A stretch of DNA of 64,000 nucleotides from Aminipila butyrica (GTDB taxonomy: Bacteria > Bacillota > Clostridia > Peptostreptococcales > Anaerovoracaceae): positions 744,001-808,000 of the forward strand of contig NZ_CP048649.1 in assembly GCF_010669305.1 (NCBI RefSeq), given 5' to 3'. This document shows, in pieces, positions 18,075-26,558 of this stretch (position 1 is its first letter; the number at the start of each line of letters is the position of its first letter). A program made the translations under genes and the position numbers. Below the pieces are notes generated by a model, which saw nothing but the letters and a program-made list of their open reading frames with translations, did no database searches and was not told the origin of the DNA.

Positions 18075-18824
18075 ATGATAAAAGTAATGGTTGTAGAAGA
18101 CGCAGTTGAGGATCTATTACAATATAAAAACACTTTAAGTAAGATTCAGGGGATTCAAGTCCGTTATGCGTCGTCGGCGGAAGAAGCTCTGGTACAGGCT
18201 AGGGATGAGTATTTCGATATTTTTATTCTGGATATTGAACTCCCCGGGATTAGTGGATTGGAACTGGCGGCAAGGCTGCGAAAGCGGCCGGAATATCTGT
18301 TGACACTTATTTTGTTCATTACAGGCTATGAGAAGAATCAATTGGAAGCATTTCGGCAGTTTCACTGCTACGATTATATATTAAAACCTTTCAATATGAA
18401 CGAATTTTATAATAAAATTGTATCCCTGATTCAGACACTGGAGGTGGAAAAGCAAGGGCGAACCCGGGTGCGGATGCTTTTATACCCGATGATGAACAGT
18501 GAGGTGCTGATTCCTATTCGGGACATTAAATATGCAGAAGTGGTGTACCGAACCTGTCGGCTTTATACGGAGATGCAGGAAGAACCCTTTGAAAGCCATA
18601 CCCTGTCGTTGAAAGATCTTATCGAGGAGGTGGATGAGCCTTACTTTCTGCAATGCAGCAAATCTTGTGCTGTCAATACGCAGAAGGTTCAAAAATTAGA
18701 GAAGATTAATTACCGGACTTGGTCTATAGTACTGCGCACCGGAGAGAGCGTCCGAGTTAGCAGCAAATATTTTAGTTTAGTAGAGGAACAGATTAAGCTA
18801 TTGTTCATCAGTAAGAAAGTGTAG
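18075..18824 (+). CDS. LytTR-family response regulator (AgrA-like)
   Basis: 249 residues. Residues 1-120 form a receiver domain with acidic pocket residues near Glu8/Asp9, the phosphoacceptor Asp53 in FILDIELPG and the Lys of YILKPFN. The C-terminal half is a LytTR DNA-binding domain (IPIRDIKYAEVVYRTCRLYT, FLQCSKSCAVNTQKVQKLEK). The family switches on target promoters after phosphorylation by an AgrC-like kinase, encoded 9 nt downstream. Codon use looks like the rest of the window. Together with agrBD on the opposite strand it forms a complete agr-type circuit. Confidence 0.88.
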   Translation: MIKVMVVEDAVEDLLQYKNTLSKIQGIQVRYASSAEEALVQARDEYFDIFILDIELPGISGLELAARLRKRPEYLLTLILFITGYEKNQLEAFRQFHCYDYILKPFNMNEFYNKIVSLIQTLEVEKQGRTRVRMLLYPMMNSEVLIPIRDIKYAEVVYRTCRLYTEMQEEPFESHTLSLKDLIEEVDEPYFLQCSKSCAVNTQKVQKLEKINYRTWSIVLRTGESVRVSSKYFSLVEEQIKLLFISKKV

Positions 18825-18833
18825 TGGAGTAGG

Positions 18834-20102
18834 ATGAGTTTTACAGAAGATTTAATTGGTACTTTGGCAGAGGTACTCATGACTGTATTTATAATGAACT
18901 TATTTAGCCAGCAATATTTAAGACATAAAGTGAGACTGGCAGCAGCTATTGTTTCCATCGCCTTAATTGTAAGCTGTTTAGATTTATTGGAACTTTCTAT
19001 TACGACTATCCTAAATTTTGTAGTAGAGGTAATTGTCTTTAGGCTGATTGCGAAACAGCATATTTTTCGCGTGCTATTTGAGGTTATTTTTGCCTCAGCC
19101 ATTATGTTGTCCATAGAATATGTACTAGCGGTGATTTTTTACAAGATACAAGGTATCGAATCGTTAGACTTTGCAAACAGATGTATTCAATTGGCCATTG
19201 GATTGATAATTTGTGGCCTTGCAGGTGGAAATCGGTCTTTGCAAATAAGAGTTTATACTTTTTATAAAAGATATCAGGAAGAAATTTATTTTATATCGGT
19301 AACTTTATTTAGCTTTTGTGCGATTAGTTTATATCTATGGAAAAGCGATAGTCATACTATTTTGAATCAATCACCAATCATTTCAGTATACACGGCTATA
19401 TGGTTTTCCTTAAGTGTGTTTTTGTTAAAGAAATTGATTGAAAATCGAAAGCAACGGGAAAATATTCTTCTGCATGAGCAGTATATGGAAACAACGGAAA
19501 ACTTACTGGACAGTCTTTACAGCGAAAAACATGATTTTAACAAGCATTTGCAGGCCATTCAAGGCCTTTGCCAATATGGGGATCAGCAGGCCGCCAGTGA
19601 AATTGAGCGGTATATAGGGGAGTTAAGAAGTAAAGAGTTGGATAAGAAAAAGAGTACAGTGTCCATCAGTACTGGCAACGGTGTAGTTAATGCTCTGCTT
19701 TATTCCAAGGCGAAGGAGGCAGAGAAGCGCAATATCCAGTTTTATTATGTACCTGGAGGCAGCTTTCCGGATTTTCCTTGCGAACCTTACGAGATGGTGC
19801 AGATATTAGGCAACCTGTTGGATAATGCCTTTGAGTACCTAGAAGGACTGGAGGAGACTGAGCGGGTGGTCACCCTGGTTATGGACGAGTGGGAAGGAAA
19901 GCGGCGAATAGAAACAAGAAATACCTGCCATTTAGAGAAGAGCTTTACGGCAGGTATTTCCTCGAAGAGTAATTGTAGCACAAAGTCCGGTGAGAGACGA
20001 GGCTACGGGCTGCGCAACATAAAAACTATTGTTTTGAAACACCATGGAAAGTTGCGCATTTTCCAAGAAGGAGATCAATTCATTGTGGAGGTCTTATTTT
20101 AA
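18834..20102 (+). CDS. GHKL sensor histidine kinase (AgrC-like)
   Basis: 422 residues. The first 205 or so contain six to seven hydrophobic segments, the peptide-sensing membrane domain. The dimerisation helix carries the phosphoacceptor His233 in KHDFNKHLQAIQGL. The ATP-binding domain has the N box GNLLDNAFEYLE and the glycine motif RGYGLRNIKTIV. It is expected to sense the peptide made by the agrBD genes that converge on it. The stop codon region overlaps the agrD 3' end by 9 nt on the opposite strand. Confidence 0.88.
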   Translation: MSFTEDLIGTLAEVLMTVFIMNLFSQQYLRHKVRLAAAIVSIALIVSCLDLLELSITTILNFVVEVIVFRLIAKQHIFRVLFEVIFASAIMLSIEYVLAVIFYKIQGIESLDFANRCIQLAIGLIICGLAGGNRSLQIRVYTFYKRYQEEIYFISVTLFSFCAISLYLWKSDSHTILNQSPIISVYTAIWFSLSVFLLKKLIENRKQRENILLHEQYMETTENLLDSLYSEKHDFNKHLQAIQGLCQYGDQQAASEIERYIGELRSKELDKKKSTVSISTGNGVVNALLYSKAKEAEKRNIQFYYVPGGSFPDFPCEPYEMVQILGNLLDNAFEYLEGLEETERVVTLVMDEWEGKRRIETRNTCHLEKSFTAGISSKSNCSTKSGERRGYGLRNIKTIVLKHHGKLRIFQEGDQFIVEVLF

Positions 20103-20228
20103 TAAGGCTTCCGGGCACTCTGGTTCTCCATGATAACCCAATGAAGCTACAGAAATGGCCGATGTGGCTACTCCGATTAAAAATAATGCGGTTGTGCTCA
20201 ATAAGATGGCTTGAAATTTCTTAAACAT
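20094..20228 (-). CDS. agrD: AgrD-like cyclic autoinducer peptide precursor, Ser in place of ring Cys
   Basis: A 44-residue ORF reading MFKKFQAILLSTTALF, then LIGVATSAISVAS, then LGYHGEPECPEALLK. This is AgrD architecture: an amphipathic/hydrophobic N-terminal leader, the pheromone core and an acidic C-terminal recognition tail ending in PEALL, comparable to the PKEL of staphylococcal AgrD. Aligned on that tail, the five-residue ring is SLGYH with Ser29 at the position of the usual Cys, so a lactone instead of a thiolactone is predicted. The only Cys (residue 38) lies inside the tail. GGAAGG is 8 nt before the ATG. It overlaps agrB by 8 nt and agrC (opposite strand) by 9 nt. Confidence 0.82.
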   Translation of the reverse strand: MFKKFQAILLSTTALFLIGVATSAISVASLGYHGEPECPEALLK

Positions 20229-20802
20229 AATGATGTCCTTCCTTTCTTTTGTACCATTTTAGAAACAGCATTTCGACTGAATGTAAGATTAAAGCCCAAA
20301 CATTCATGGCCACAAGCACCTCATCCCTTATGACCACCAGCAATAGCACGGCGAAAAAAAATAAATAAACCAAGGAAAAGTATTTGTTTTGCAGATACTT
20401 TTTTCTGCTTTTTATAGGCCGCCTTTCGGAAGGGGCCAGAGGGCACAAACCGCTTACCAAGATACCACATCCCAACAGAATCCAGTAGACTTGTATTGGC
20501 AGTGCCAGCAAAGGCAGGAGGCATATAGCCGCTAAAAAGTATCCTAGGCTGAATACAAAGCAGGATATATTGTCCTTAAAATGAATGCCGCCGGTGCTGA
20601 GCCGGATGGGCAAGATTAAGAACATAACCAACAGGAAAGGCCCTAGTTGGCCGGATAAGGCGAAGATTCCGGTCAACAGTAGCGTCTTTACTAATTCGTT
20701 CCGCAAGACAGCTAAGGCATATCTAATCTTCATGATTCCCAACTCATCGATTGTGTTACTTTCCTGTAACCTTGCAATGTAAGCTTCTGAAATACTCTTC
20801 AT
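20221..20802 (-). CDS. agrB: AgrB-like pheromone-processing membrane protease
   Basis: 193 residues with about five to six membrane segments. The catalytic pair of AgrB proteins is visible as His74 and Cys81 in GGIHFKDNISC, with the same seven-residue spacing as S. aureus AgrB, and the basic RRPIKSRKK segment is also typical. It removes the AgrD tail and cyclises the peptide. Its stop overlaps the agrD start by 8 nt, so the two are translationally coupled. It is transcribed toward agrC, unlike the usual agrBDCA order on one strand. AAGGT lies 9 nt upstream of the ATG. Confidence 0.9.
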   Translation of the reverse strand: MKSISEAYIARLQESNTIDELGIMKIRYALAVLRNELVKTLLLTGIFALSGQLGPFLLVMFLILPIRLSTGGIHFKDNISCFVFSLGYFLAAICLLPLLALPIQVYWILLGCGILVSGLCPLAPSERRPIKSRKKYLQNKYFSLVYLFFFAVLLLVVIRDEVLVAMNVWALILHSVEMLFLKWYKRKEGHHYV

Positions 20803-20924
20803 AAATCTTTTACCTTTTTTACTTTTTTTATGTCATTACCCCTTTTTCTTTTGTGCTTGTGATATCATCATAAATTTCCTGCGGAAAAAAGCAATCACTC
20901 CTGCGCTAAATGTTGCTTTTAAGA

Positions 20925-20953
20925 CACAAAATGTGCGGAATTCACATTTTGTG
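20925..20953. promoter_or_regulatory. Candidate operator: paired CACA-N3-TGTG palindromes upstream of agrBD
   Basis: CACAAAATGTG (20925-20935) and CACATTTTGTG (20943-20953) are perfect inverted copies of one another with a 7-bp spacer. Each arm is itself palindromic at its ends (CACA/TGTG). The pair lies between divergent agrB and the membrane-protein gene at 21068, where a quorum-sensing regulator would be expected to bind. Confidence 0.5.
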
Positions 20954-21013
20954 AGGCTAAAACGGCATTTCAGGAGGAAATAGTTGAAATATTTTTGTCG
21001 ACCTATATGATAA

Positions 21014-21046
21014 GGTTAAATAAAGATTAAATAAAAGTTAAAAAAG
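21014..21046 (+). repeat. Three tandem 11-bp repeats before the gene at 21068
   Basis: GGTTAAATAAA, GATTAAATAAA and AGTTAAAAAAG follow head to tail, one per helical turn, 22 nt before the next start codon. They resemble TTAA-type direct repeats used by LytTR regulators, but that reading is an inference. Confidence 0.45.
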
Positions 21047-21067
21047 AGATAATAAACGCGCCTTAAT

Positions 21068-21505
21068 ATGCACCAGATTTATCGTTATCGAAAGAAGGTG
21101 AACCTCCTGTTATATGTTTCTTTGATTCTATCGGTGTTTTATATGATGACTTGCCCGCTTATTGCGATTTTAAACCTGGAGGACTTGGAATATGTCTATT
21201 CCTTGTACCCGCTCATACAAGCGGCCGCTTTTGGTATGTATGTAACGGATGAACTGATTGTTAGGTGCAACAAAAGGGAGGAGCCAACAGAGGAAGAGTA
21301 TCGCATTGACTATATGGACAATATTTTTAGTGGTATCTATGTCGCTGTCATCGTGGTTTTGGTGGTTATTGCGTATTGTACCAGAAGTGTGATCCTTTTG
21401 AGCTTTGTTCTCTATCCGCTGGGCTTGAAAATGCTTCTCATCGATACGTGGATAGATAGTCATGTTCGTTATAAAATGCTCTTTGAAGAAATCAAAGGGA
21501 GGTAG
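21068..21505 (+). CDS. Small membrane protein next to the agr locus, unknown function
   Basis: 145 residues with four hydrophobic segments (VNLLLYVSLILSVFYMM, YPLIQAAAFGMYV, GIYVAVIVVLVVIAYC, VILLSFVLYPLGLKML) and charged loops. I recognise no family. The start at 21068 has no good ribosome binding site; later in-frame starts are no better. It shares its upstream region, with the paired palindromes and the 11-bp repeats, with agrB and is likely co-transcribed with the next gene 27 bp on. It may be an output of the quorum-sensing system. Confidence 0.65.
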   Translation: MHQIYRYRKKVNLLLYVSLILSVFYMMTCPLIAILNLEDLEYVYSLYPLIQAAAFGMYVTDELIVRCNKREEPTEEEYRIDYMDNIFSGIYVAVIVVLVVIAYCTRSVILLSFVLYPLGLKMLLIDTWIDSHVRYKMLFEEIKGR

Positions 21506-21532
21506 AATGACTATGGGGGAAGGAGATGTTTT

Positions 21533-21964
21533 ATGCTGGAGCGAATTAGATGTCCTAAAATTGTATCTTTTATCTTGTGTTTTCTCCTATGCTATCTTTT
21601 AATGTGCAATTTATTGATTAATTCTTTCTATCACTTAAAGGCTAATCAAAAAGTGGAGAGAGTGGTAGTGCGTACAGCGCAAGGAGAGTTCAGTATTACA
21701 TCAAAGGACCGCATTGAACAGATTAACCGCCAATTTCACATGCAGGTGTTGTTTTCACTGGGCATGGGTAATTTGAAGGAGGATAGCGGTGACAGCGTTC
21801 AGATTTTTTTTTACAACAGCCAGAATAAAGAAATGAAGGGATTTGGCTATAACCCAGGCAACAAAAAGGTCTACCCGGGAGAACTCGGAGTGCCGCCTGA
21901 TACGCAGAAGGTTTTAGATCAAATTGTTCGCCTAGCGGACACCAAGTATTACCATAGCTCATGA
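21533..21964 (+). CDS. Single-span hypothetical protein downstream of the agr locus
   Basis: 143 residues. One membrane segment near the N-terminus (IVSFILCFLLCYLLMCNLLI) is followed by an extracytoplasmic domain of about 110 residues containing VERVVVRTAQGEFSITSKDR and PGELGVPPDTQKVLDQIV. No recognisable family or enzyme motif. AAGGAGATG precedes the ATG. The terminator overlapping its stop codon closes a two-gene transcript beginning at 21068. Confidence 0.65.
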   Translation: MLERIRCPKIVSFILCFLLCYLLMCNLLINSFYHLKANQKVERVVVRTAQGEFSITSKDRIEQINRQFHMQVLFSLGMGNLKEDSGDSVQIFFYNSQNKEMKGFGYNPGNKKVYPGELGVPPDTQKVLDQIVRLADTKYYHSS

Positions 21965-21991
21965 GTGTTGTCATGGGCTGTTTTGTTTTTT
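21956..21991 (+). terminator. Rho-independent terminator overlapping the stop codon
   Basis: AGCTCATGA pairs with TCATGGGCT (one G-T pair), followed by TTTTGTTTTTT. Confidence 0.8.
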
Positions 21992-22159
21992 GAGGGCCGC
22001 GTTTCTTACTTTGCTCCTGCCTTGTCAATACCAAAGCACTTGATTTTTCATGAAAAAAGTGGTATCATAACCTCTATGTAGTTTGTATAAGCTTTAAACA
22101 GCACACAGGACAGGCATACAGCAGATAAGTGACAAACAGAAGAAGGTAAAGGTACAAAG

Positions 22160-22789
22160 ATGGAAATTGAAATGAAATACGGCATTGGGGATGAAGAGAC
22201 AGCCGCTAACATTTGGGATGATGAGTATCTTTCAAGTATTGAAGAACCTGATACGAGAGAAAACGTGGGGATGAGGGCTGTATATTTTGATACAGAGGAC
22301 TTTGTCCTTTCAAAAAACGACATTGCACTGAGAGTACGCATGGAAGGCAGCCGGATTGTTGCTACACTTAAGTGGGGGGGAAAGAATGAAGGCGGGCTTC
22401 ACATTCGAGGGGAAATTAATGTTCCTGTCAATGATGAAGCATATTTTAGTGTGCCGGACCCGCAGATTTTTAAAGAAAGCGAGATTGGCCAGGAAGTAAT
22501 CGCTTTGATTGGATTTAAAAAGCTCCATGAGATTATGGAAACCAATTTTGTTCGCAGCCGTTTTCGCATTGATAGTGGTGAAGGCATCATGGAGGTTTCT
22601 CTGGACAAAGGAGAAATTATTACAGCTAAGGGCAATGCACCTATCCGGGAAATTGAGATTGAACTGTTTTCGGGAGAGCAGGAAGCCTTGGAGGCTGTGA
22701 CTGCAACCATTGCAGAAAAGTACAGCTTGCAGCCTGAGACTAGAAGCAAGTACGCTAGGGGGTTGTCCCTTTTAGGTTTCCAGCGTTGA
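22160..22789 (+). CDS. CYTH-domain protein (triphosphate tunnel enzyme family)
   Basis: 209 residues. The N-terminal EIEMKY is the ExExK signature that binds metal and triphosphate. Further basic and acidic strands of the tunnel follow (RAVYFDTEDFVL, ALRVRMEG, ATLKWGGK, REIEIELFSGE). Members hydrolyse inorganic triphosphate or thiamine triphosphate, or act as class IV adenylate cyclases; I cannot choose. There is no fused CHAD domain. It stands alone with a terminator at 22842-22870. Confidence 0.85.
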   Translation: MEIEMKYGIGDEETAANIWDDEYLSSIEEPDTRENVGMRAVYFDTEDFVLSKNDIALRVRMEGSRIVATLKWGGKNEGGLHIRGEINVPVNDEAYFSVPDPQIFKESEIGQEVIALIGFKKLHEIMETNFVRSRFRIDSGEGIMEVSLDKGEIITAKGNAPIREIEIELFSGEQEALEAVTATIAEKYSLQPETRSKYARGLSLLGFQR

Positions 22790-22841
22790 GCAAAAACGGA
22801 AGAAGAAATTTAATTTTTATAGAAAATAGGTATAAACGAAG

Positions 22842-22870
22842 AAAATGGCTTTACAAATGAGCCATTTTTT
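22842..22870 (+). terminator. Rho-independent terminator after the CYTH gene
   Basis: AAAATGGCT pairs perfectly with AGCCATTTT around a 9-nt loop and runs into six T residues. Confidence 0.85.
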
Positions 22871-22942
22871 AGTTTTCAAGTGTTTTTTTGCCCTATTACG
22901 TGGTATTTTTAAGTTTTTTATCAGGTATTTTTGTGATAAATC

Positions 22943-22971
22943 TTTACTTTTAGCCAGTCAAGGGGTATAAT
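22943..22971 (+). promoter_or_regulatory. Sigma-A-type promoter for tig
   Basis: TTTACT at 22943-22948 and a perfect TATAAT at 22966-22971 with a 17-bp spacer. The predicted leader to the tig start is about 135 nt. The 325-bp gap from the CYTH gene to tig otherwise holds only the terminator. Confidence 0.6.
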
Positions 22972-23114
22972 AATGTGCATTGTGTGCAGAGATTCTACTG
23001 CACTGAATTAAAAGAAAAAGAATGAACTGATTACCCGCTGAAAAAAGAGGTATATATAATGTAGCTTGTCTCGTATGAAGTTTGCGGGTTTGATATGTAG
23101 GAGGAAAATATAGA

Positions 23115-24398
23115 ATGAAATCAACATTTATTTCAAGGGAAAAGAATGATGTAAAGTTTACCATGGAGTTCACAGCTGAGGAGTTTGACAAGGCTGTAAT
23201 CGCAGCTTATCAGGCTAACAAAGGCCGATTTGCCATCGACGGATTCAGAAAGGGTAAGGCACCGAGAACCTTGATTGAGCGGCATTACGGAGAGGATGTT
23301 TTCTACGAGGATGCTATTAACGAGATGTTTTCACAGAATTATTTTCAGGCCCTTACCGAGTTGAACATCAATGTGATTGACCGGCCAAATGCAGACTTCA
23401 GCGATATTAAAAAGGGAGAGCCCCTCACGGTGGCTATTACGGTGACTGCTTATCCAGAATTTGAAGTAAAAGATTATAAAGGCGTAGAAATTCAGAAGGT
23501 AGACAATGCTGTTACTGATGAAGATGTGGATAAAGAGATTGAAGCCTTACAGAAAAGAAATGCCAGAATGGTACTGGCAGAGAGAGCTGCTAAGGAAGGG
23601 GACACCGTACTGATCGACTACTCCGGTTTTGTGGGAGAAGACCAGTTTGAAGGAGGAACTGCTGAAAGACAGCCGTTAAAGCTGGGTTCTAACAGTTTCA
23701 TTCCGGGATTTGAAGAGCAGCTCATCGGTTGCAGTGCTGGCGATGAAAAAGATGTGTTGGTAACCTTCCCGGAAGAATATCATGCACCAGATTTAGCAGG
23801 CAAGGAAGCAGTCTTCAAGTGCAAGGTTCATGAAGTGAAGGAAGAAGAGATGCCGGAACTGAATGACGACTTTGCTAAGGATGTCAGTGAGTTTGATACG
23901 CTGGAAGAGCTGAAGAAAGATAAGAAAGAAAATCTGGAAAAGGCTGCGCAGGATAGAGCTGTAAACGAAATGAAGAATGCTGTTTTGGAAAAGATTTATG
24001 AAGCGAATGACGTTGAGATCCCTCAGGTAATGATTGAGGATGAGATTGATGGCATGGTGCAGGAGTTTGATCAGCAGCTGAGATATCAGGGCATGGATTT
24101 ACAGACATATATGCAGTATCTGGGCAAGGAAGCAAAGGATTTCAGAGAAGAGCTGAGAGCCGATGCGACGAAGAAGACGAAGACCAGAATGCTGATTTCA
24201 GCCATCGCTGATGCGGAGAAGCTGGAAGTTGCGCCGGAAGAGCTCGATAAGGAACTGGCTGCTATGGCGGAGCAGTATAAGATGGAAGTGGAAAAGATTA
24301 AGACCATGTTGGGATCAGATAATTTTGCAGCGCTGGAGAAAGACTTGAAGATGAGAAAAGCTGTAGACTTTGTTTATGACAATGCTGTAATTAAATAA
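23115..24398 (+). CDS. tig: Trigger factor (ribosome-associated chaperone and prolyl isomerase)
   Basis: 427 residues, full length. The N-terminal ribosome-binding domain ends in the signature GFRKGKAPRTLIERHYG. The FKBP-type prolyl isomerase domain follows (GDTVLIDYSGFVGEDQFEGG, FIPGFEEQLIG), then the long helical C-terminal arms that cradle nascent chains. The protein is cytosolic. GGAGGAAAAT precedes the ATG. It is followed by clpP, clpX and lon, the conserved tig-clpP-clpX order of Bacillota. Confidence 0.96.
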   Translation: MKSTFISREKNDVKFTMEFTAEEFDKAVIAAYQANKGRFAIDGFRKGKAPRTLIERHYGEDVFYEDAINEMFSQNYFQALTELNINVIDRPNADFSDIKKGEPLTVAITVTAYPEFEVKDYKGVEIQKVDNAVTDEDVDKEIEALQKRNARMVLAERAAKEGDTVLIDYSGFVGEDQFEGGTAERQPLKLGSNSFIPGFEEQLIGCSAGDEKDVLVTFPEEYHAPDLAGKEAVFKCKVHEVKEEEMPELNDDFAKDVSEFDTLEELKKDKKENLEKAAQDRAVNEMKNAVLEKIYEANDVEIPQVMIEDEIDGMVQEFDQQLRYQGMDLQTYMQYLGKEAKDFREELRADATKKTKTRMLISAIADAEKLEVAPEELDKELAAMAEQYKMEVEKIKTMLGSDNFAALEKDLKMRKAVDFVYDNAVIK

Positions 24399-24412
24399 TA
24401 GGTAAAAATATT

Positions 24413-24450
24413 TATGTGCAGTTGGTTAAAATAGGAATCAACTGCACATA
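24413..24450 (+). other. Strong hairpin without T tract between tig and clpP
   Basis: TATGTGCAGTTGGTT pairs with AATCAACTGCACATA (15 bp, one G-T) over an 8-nt loop. No run of T follows on either strand, so it is a weak candidate for termination and more likely an mRNA-stability or processing element, or a binding site. Confidence 0.55.
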
Positions 24451-24557
24451 ATATCTAAGGTATGTGAAATAATGACAAACACATAGAAATTTTCACCGGA
24501 TACCTGCAAAGAAGTGGGAACCGAAGTGAAATGACAGAGAAGAAGGGGGTATAGCGA

Positions 24558-25142
24558 ATGCCAATGATACCTTATGTCATCGAGAACACCGGAAAAGGTG
24601 AGCGTTCCTATGACATCTATTCCAGATTATTAAAGGACCGGATTATATTTATAGGGGAAGCCATCGATGAACATATGGCCAGCCTGATTGTGGCCCAGTT
24701 GCTGTTCTTGGAGGCTGAAGATGCCACAAAAGATATTTCCATTTATATCAACAGCCCAGGGGGCTCTGTTACGGCGGGAATGGCTATTTATGACACGATG
24801 CAGTATATCAAGCCGGATGTATCTACAATCTGTATCGGTATGGCTGCCAGTATGGGCGCCTTTTTATTATCCTCGGGAACTAAGGGCAAGCGGTTTGCTC
24901 TGCCAAATGCAGAGGTGATGATTCACCAGCCGTTAGGCGGAGTCAACGGTCAGGCTTCCGATATAAAGATTCACGCGGATTGGATATTGAAGACCAGAGA
25001 AAAGCTGAACAAAATCTTGAGCAACAACACAGGACAGGATTTGACTAAAATTGACCACGACACAGATAGAGACAATTTCCTGAGTGCAGCAGAGGCCGCG
25101 GAGTACGGCTTGATTGATAAAGTAATTGAGTTTAGACCATAA
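24558..25142 (+). CDS. clpP: ATP-dependent Clp protease proteolytic subunit
   Basis: 194 residues, standard length. The serine protease triad is complete: Ser98 in GMAASMGAFLLSSG, His123 in MIHQPLGG and Asp172 in DTDRDNF. The SPGGS motif (66-70) forms the oxyanion loop region. It assembles into a tetradecamer that degrades substrates fed by ClpX, encoded 13 nt downstream. GAAGGGGGT precedes the ATG. Confidence 0.97.
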   Translation: MPMIPYVIENTGKGERSYDIYSRLLKDRIIFIGEAIDEHMASLIVAQLLFLEAEDATKDISIYINSPGGSVTAGMAIYDTMQYIKPDVSTICIGMAASMGAFLLSSGTKGKRFALPNAEVMIHQPLGGVNGQASDIKIHADWILKTREKLNKILSNNTGQDLTKIDHDTDRDNFLSAAEAAEYGLIDKVIEFRP

Positions 25143-25155
25143 CTAAGGGGGATAT

Positions 25156-26433
25156 ATGAGCAGGTATGACGAAAGCAAACAGCTGAAGTGCTCTTTTTGT
25201 GGAAAACCTCAGGATCAGGTGAGGCGATTGGTAGCAGGCCCGGGAGTTTATATCTGTGATGAGTGCGTAGAGCTTTGTCAAGATATTATAATGGAAGAGT
25301 TTGCATCCATGGAAAAAGACAAGAAGATGGAAGAAGGCTTTAAACTGCTGAAGCCTATGGACATCACACGGATTTTATCGGATTATGTGATTGAACAAGA
25401 CGATGCGAAGAAGGCATTGGCTGTTGCAGTATATAATCATTATAAGAGAATTAATGCCACCAAGAGACGAATTGACGATGGGGTGGAGATTCAGAAGAGT
25501 AACATCATCATGATTGGCTCCACTGGGTCGGGAAAAACCTTGCTGGCTCAGACATTAGCGAAGATTTTAAACGTACCTTTTGCCATCGCAGATGCTACCG
25601 CTTTAACAGAAGCTGGCTATGTGGGTGAGGACGTGGAGAACATCTTGCTAAAGCTTATTCAGGCAGCTGATTATGACATTGAGAAGGCCCAAAAGGGCAT
25701 CATCTATGTGGATGAAATAGATAAGATTGCCAGAAAGTCAGATAATCCGTCCATTACCAGAGACGTCAGCGGAGAAGGTGTACAGCAGGCTCTTTTAAAG
25801 ATTCTCGAAGGCACTATCGCCAGCGTACCGCCACAGGGCGGAAGGAAGCATCCGCATCAGGACTTCATTCAATTCGATACAACGAATGTGCTGTTTATCT
25901 GCGGAGGCGCTTTTGACGGACTAGACAAAGTGATTCAGCGGCGTATCGGGGAGAAGATTATCGGATTTAATTCGGAAATTACCCATACTCAGGTAGAGAC
26001 TAAAGAACTTTTGAAAAAGATTCAGCCGGAGGATTTGATGAAATATGGGCTGATCCCGGAGTTTATAGGCCGATTGCCAGTGATTGTTACCTTGGAAGAA
26101 CTTTCTAAGGAAGCCTTAGTACGCATCATTACAGAGCCGAAAAATGCTTTGTTGAAGCAGTATAAAAAGCTGTTCTCTATGGATGATGTGGAACTGGAGA
26201 TTGAGCAGGAGGCAATTGAGCGGGTAGCGGAAAAGGCAATTGAACGAAAGACCGGGGCCAGAGGCCTGAGAAGTATACTAGAACGCATTATGACAGACAT
26301 TATGTATGAAATTCCGTCAAGAAGCGATGTGCGCAAGTGCATCATCACAAAGGGTACAATCGACAATGACATAATGCCAACATTGGTGCTTGTAGATTCC
26401 AGCGAAGAGGAAAATCGAGAATCTGCATCTTAA
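25156..26433 (+). CDS. clpX: ATP-dependent Clp protease ATP-binding subunit ClpX
   Basis: 425 residues. An N-terminal C4 zinc-binding domain (CSFCGK ... CDECVELC) is followed by the AAA+ module with Walker A GSTGSGKT, Walker B IIYVDEIDKIA and the ClpP-docking IGF loop in GEKIIGFNSE. The GARGLRSILE sensor-2 region is near the end. It unfolds tagged proteins and passes them to ClpP. AAGGGGGAT precedes the ATG, 13 nt after the clpP stop, so the two are one operon. Confidence 0.97.
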   Translation: MSRYDESKQLKCSFCGKPQDQVRRLVAGPGVYICDECVELCQDIIMEEFASMEKDKKMEEGFKLLKPMDITRILSDYVIEQDDAKKALAVAVYNHYKRINATKRRIDDGVEIQKSNIIMIGSTGSGKTLLAQTLAKILNVPFAIADATALTEAGYVGEDVENILLKLIQAADYDIEKAQKGIIYVDEIDKIARKSDNPSITRDVSGEGVQQALLKILEGTIASVPPQGGRKHPHQDFIQFDTTNVLFICGGAFDGLDKVIQRRIGEKIIGFNSEITHTQVETKELLKKIQPEDLMKYGLIPEFIGRLPVIVTLEELSKEALVRIITEPKNALLKQYKKLFSMDDVELEIEQEAIERVAEKAIERKTGARGLRSILERIMTDIMYEIPSRSDVRKCIITKGTIDNDIMPTLVLVDSSEEENRESAS

Positions 26434-26442
26434 GAAAAAGAC

Positions 26443-26469
26443 AAGGCGGCAATTATGTCGCCTTATTTT
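26443..26469 (+). terminator. Possible weak terminator between clpX and lon
   Basis: AAGGCG pairs with CGCCTT around a 10-nt loop and is followed by ATTTTGG. The stem is short and the T tract poor, so read-through into lon is plausible. Confidence 0.45.
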
Positions 26470-26558
26470 GGTTCAAAAAGGATTGCCTGTGCCAGACCGA
26501 AATAAGGATGTATACGGACAGAGTCGCTTATCTTATTTTGTTTGCAGGAGGAAAAGAT

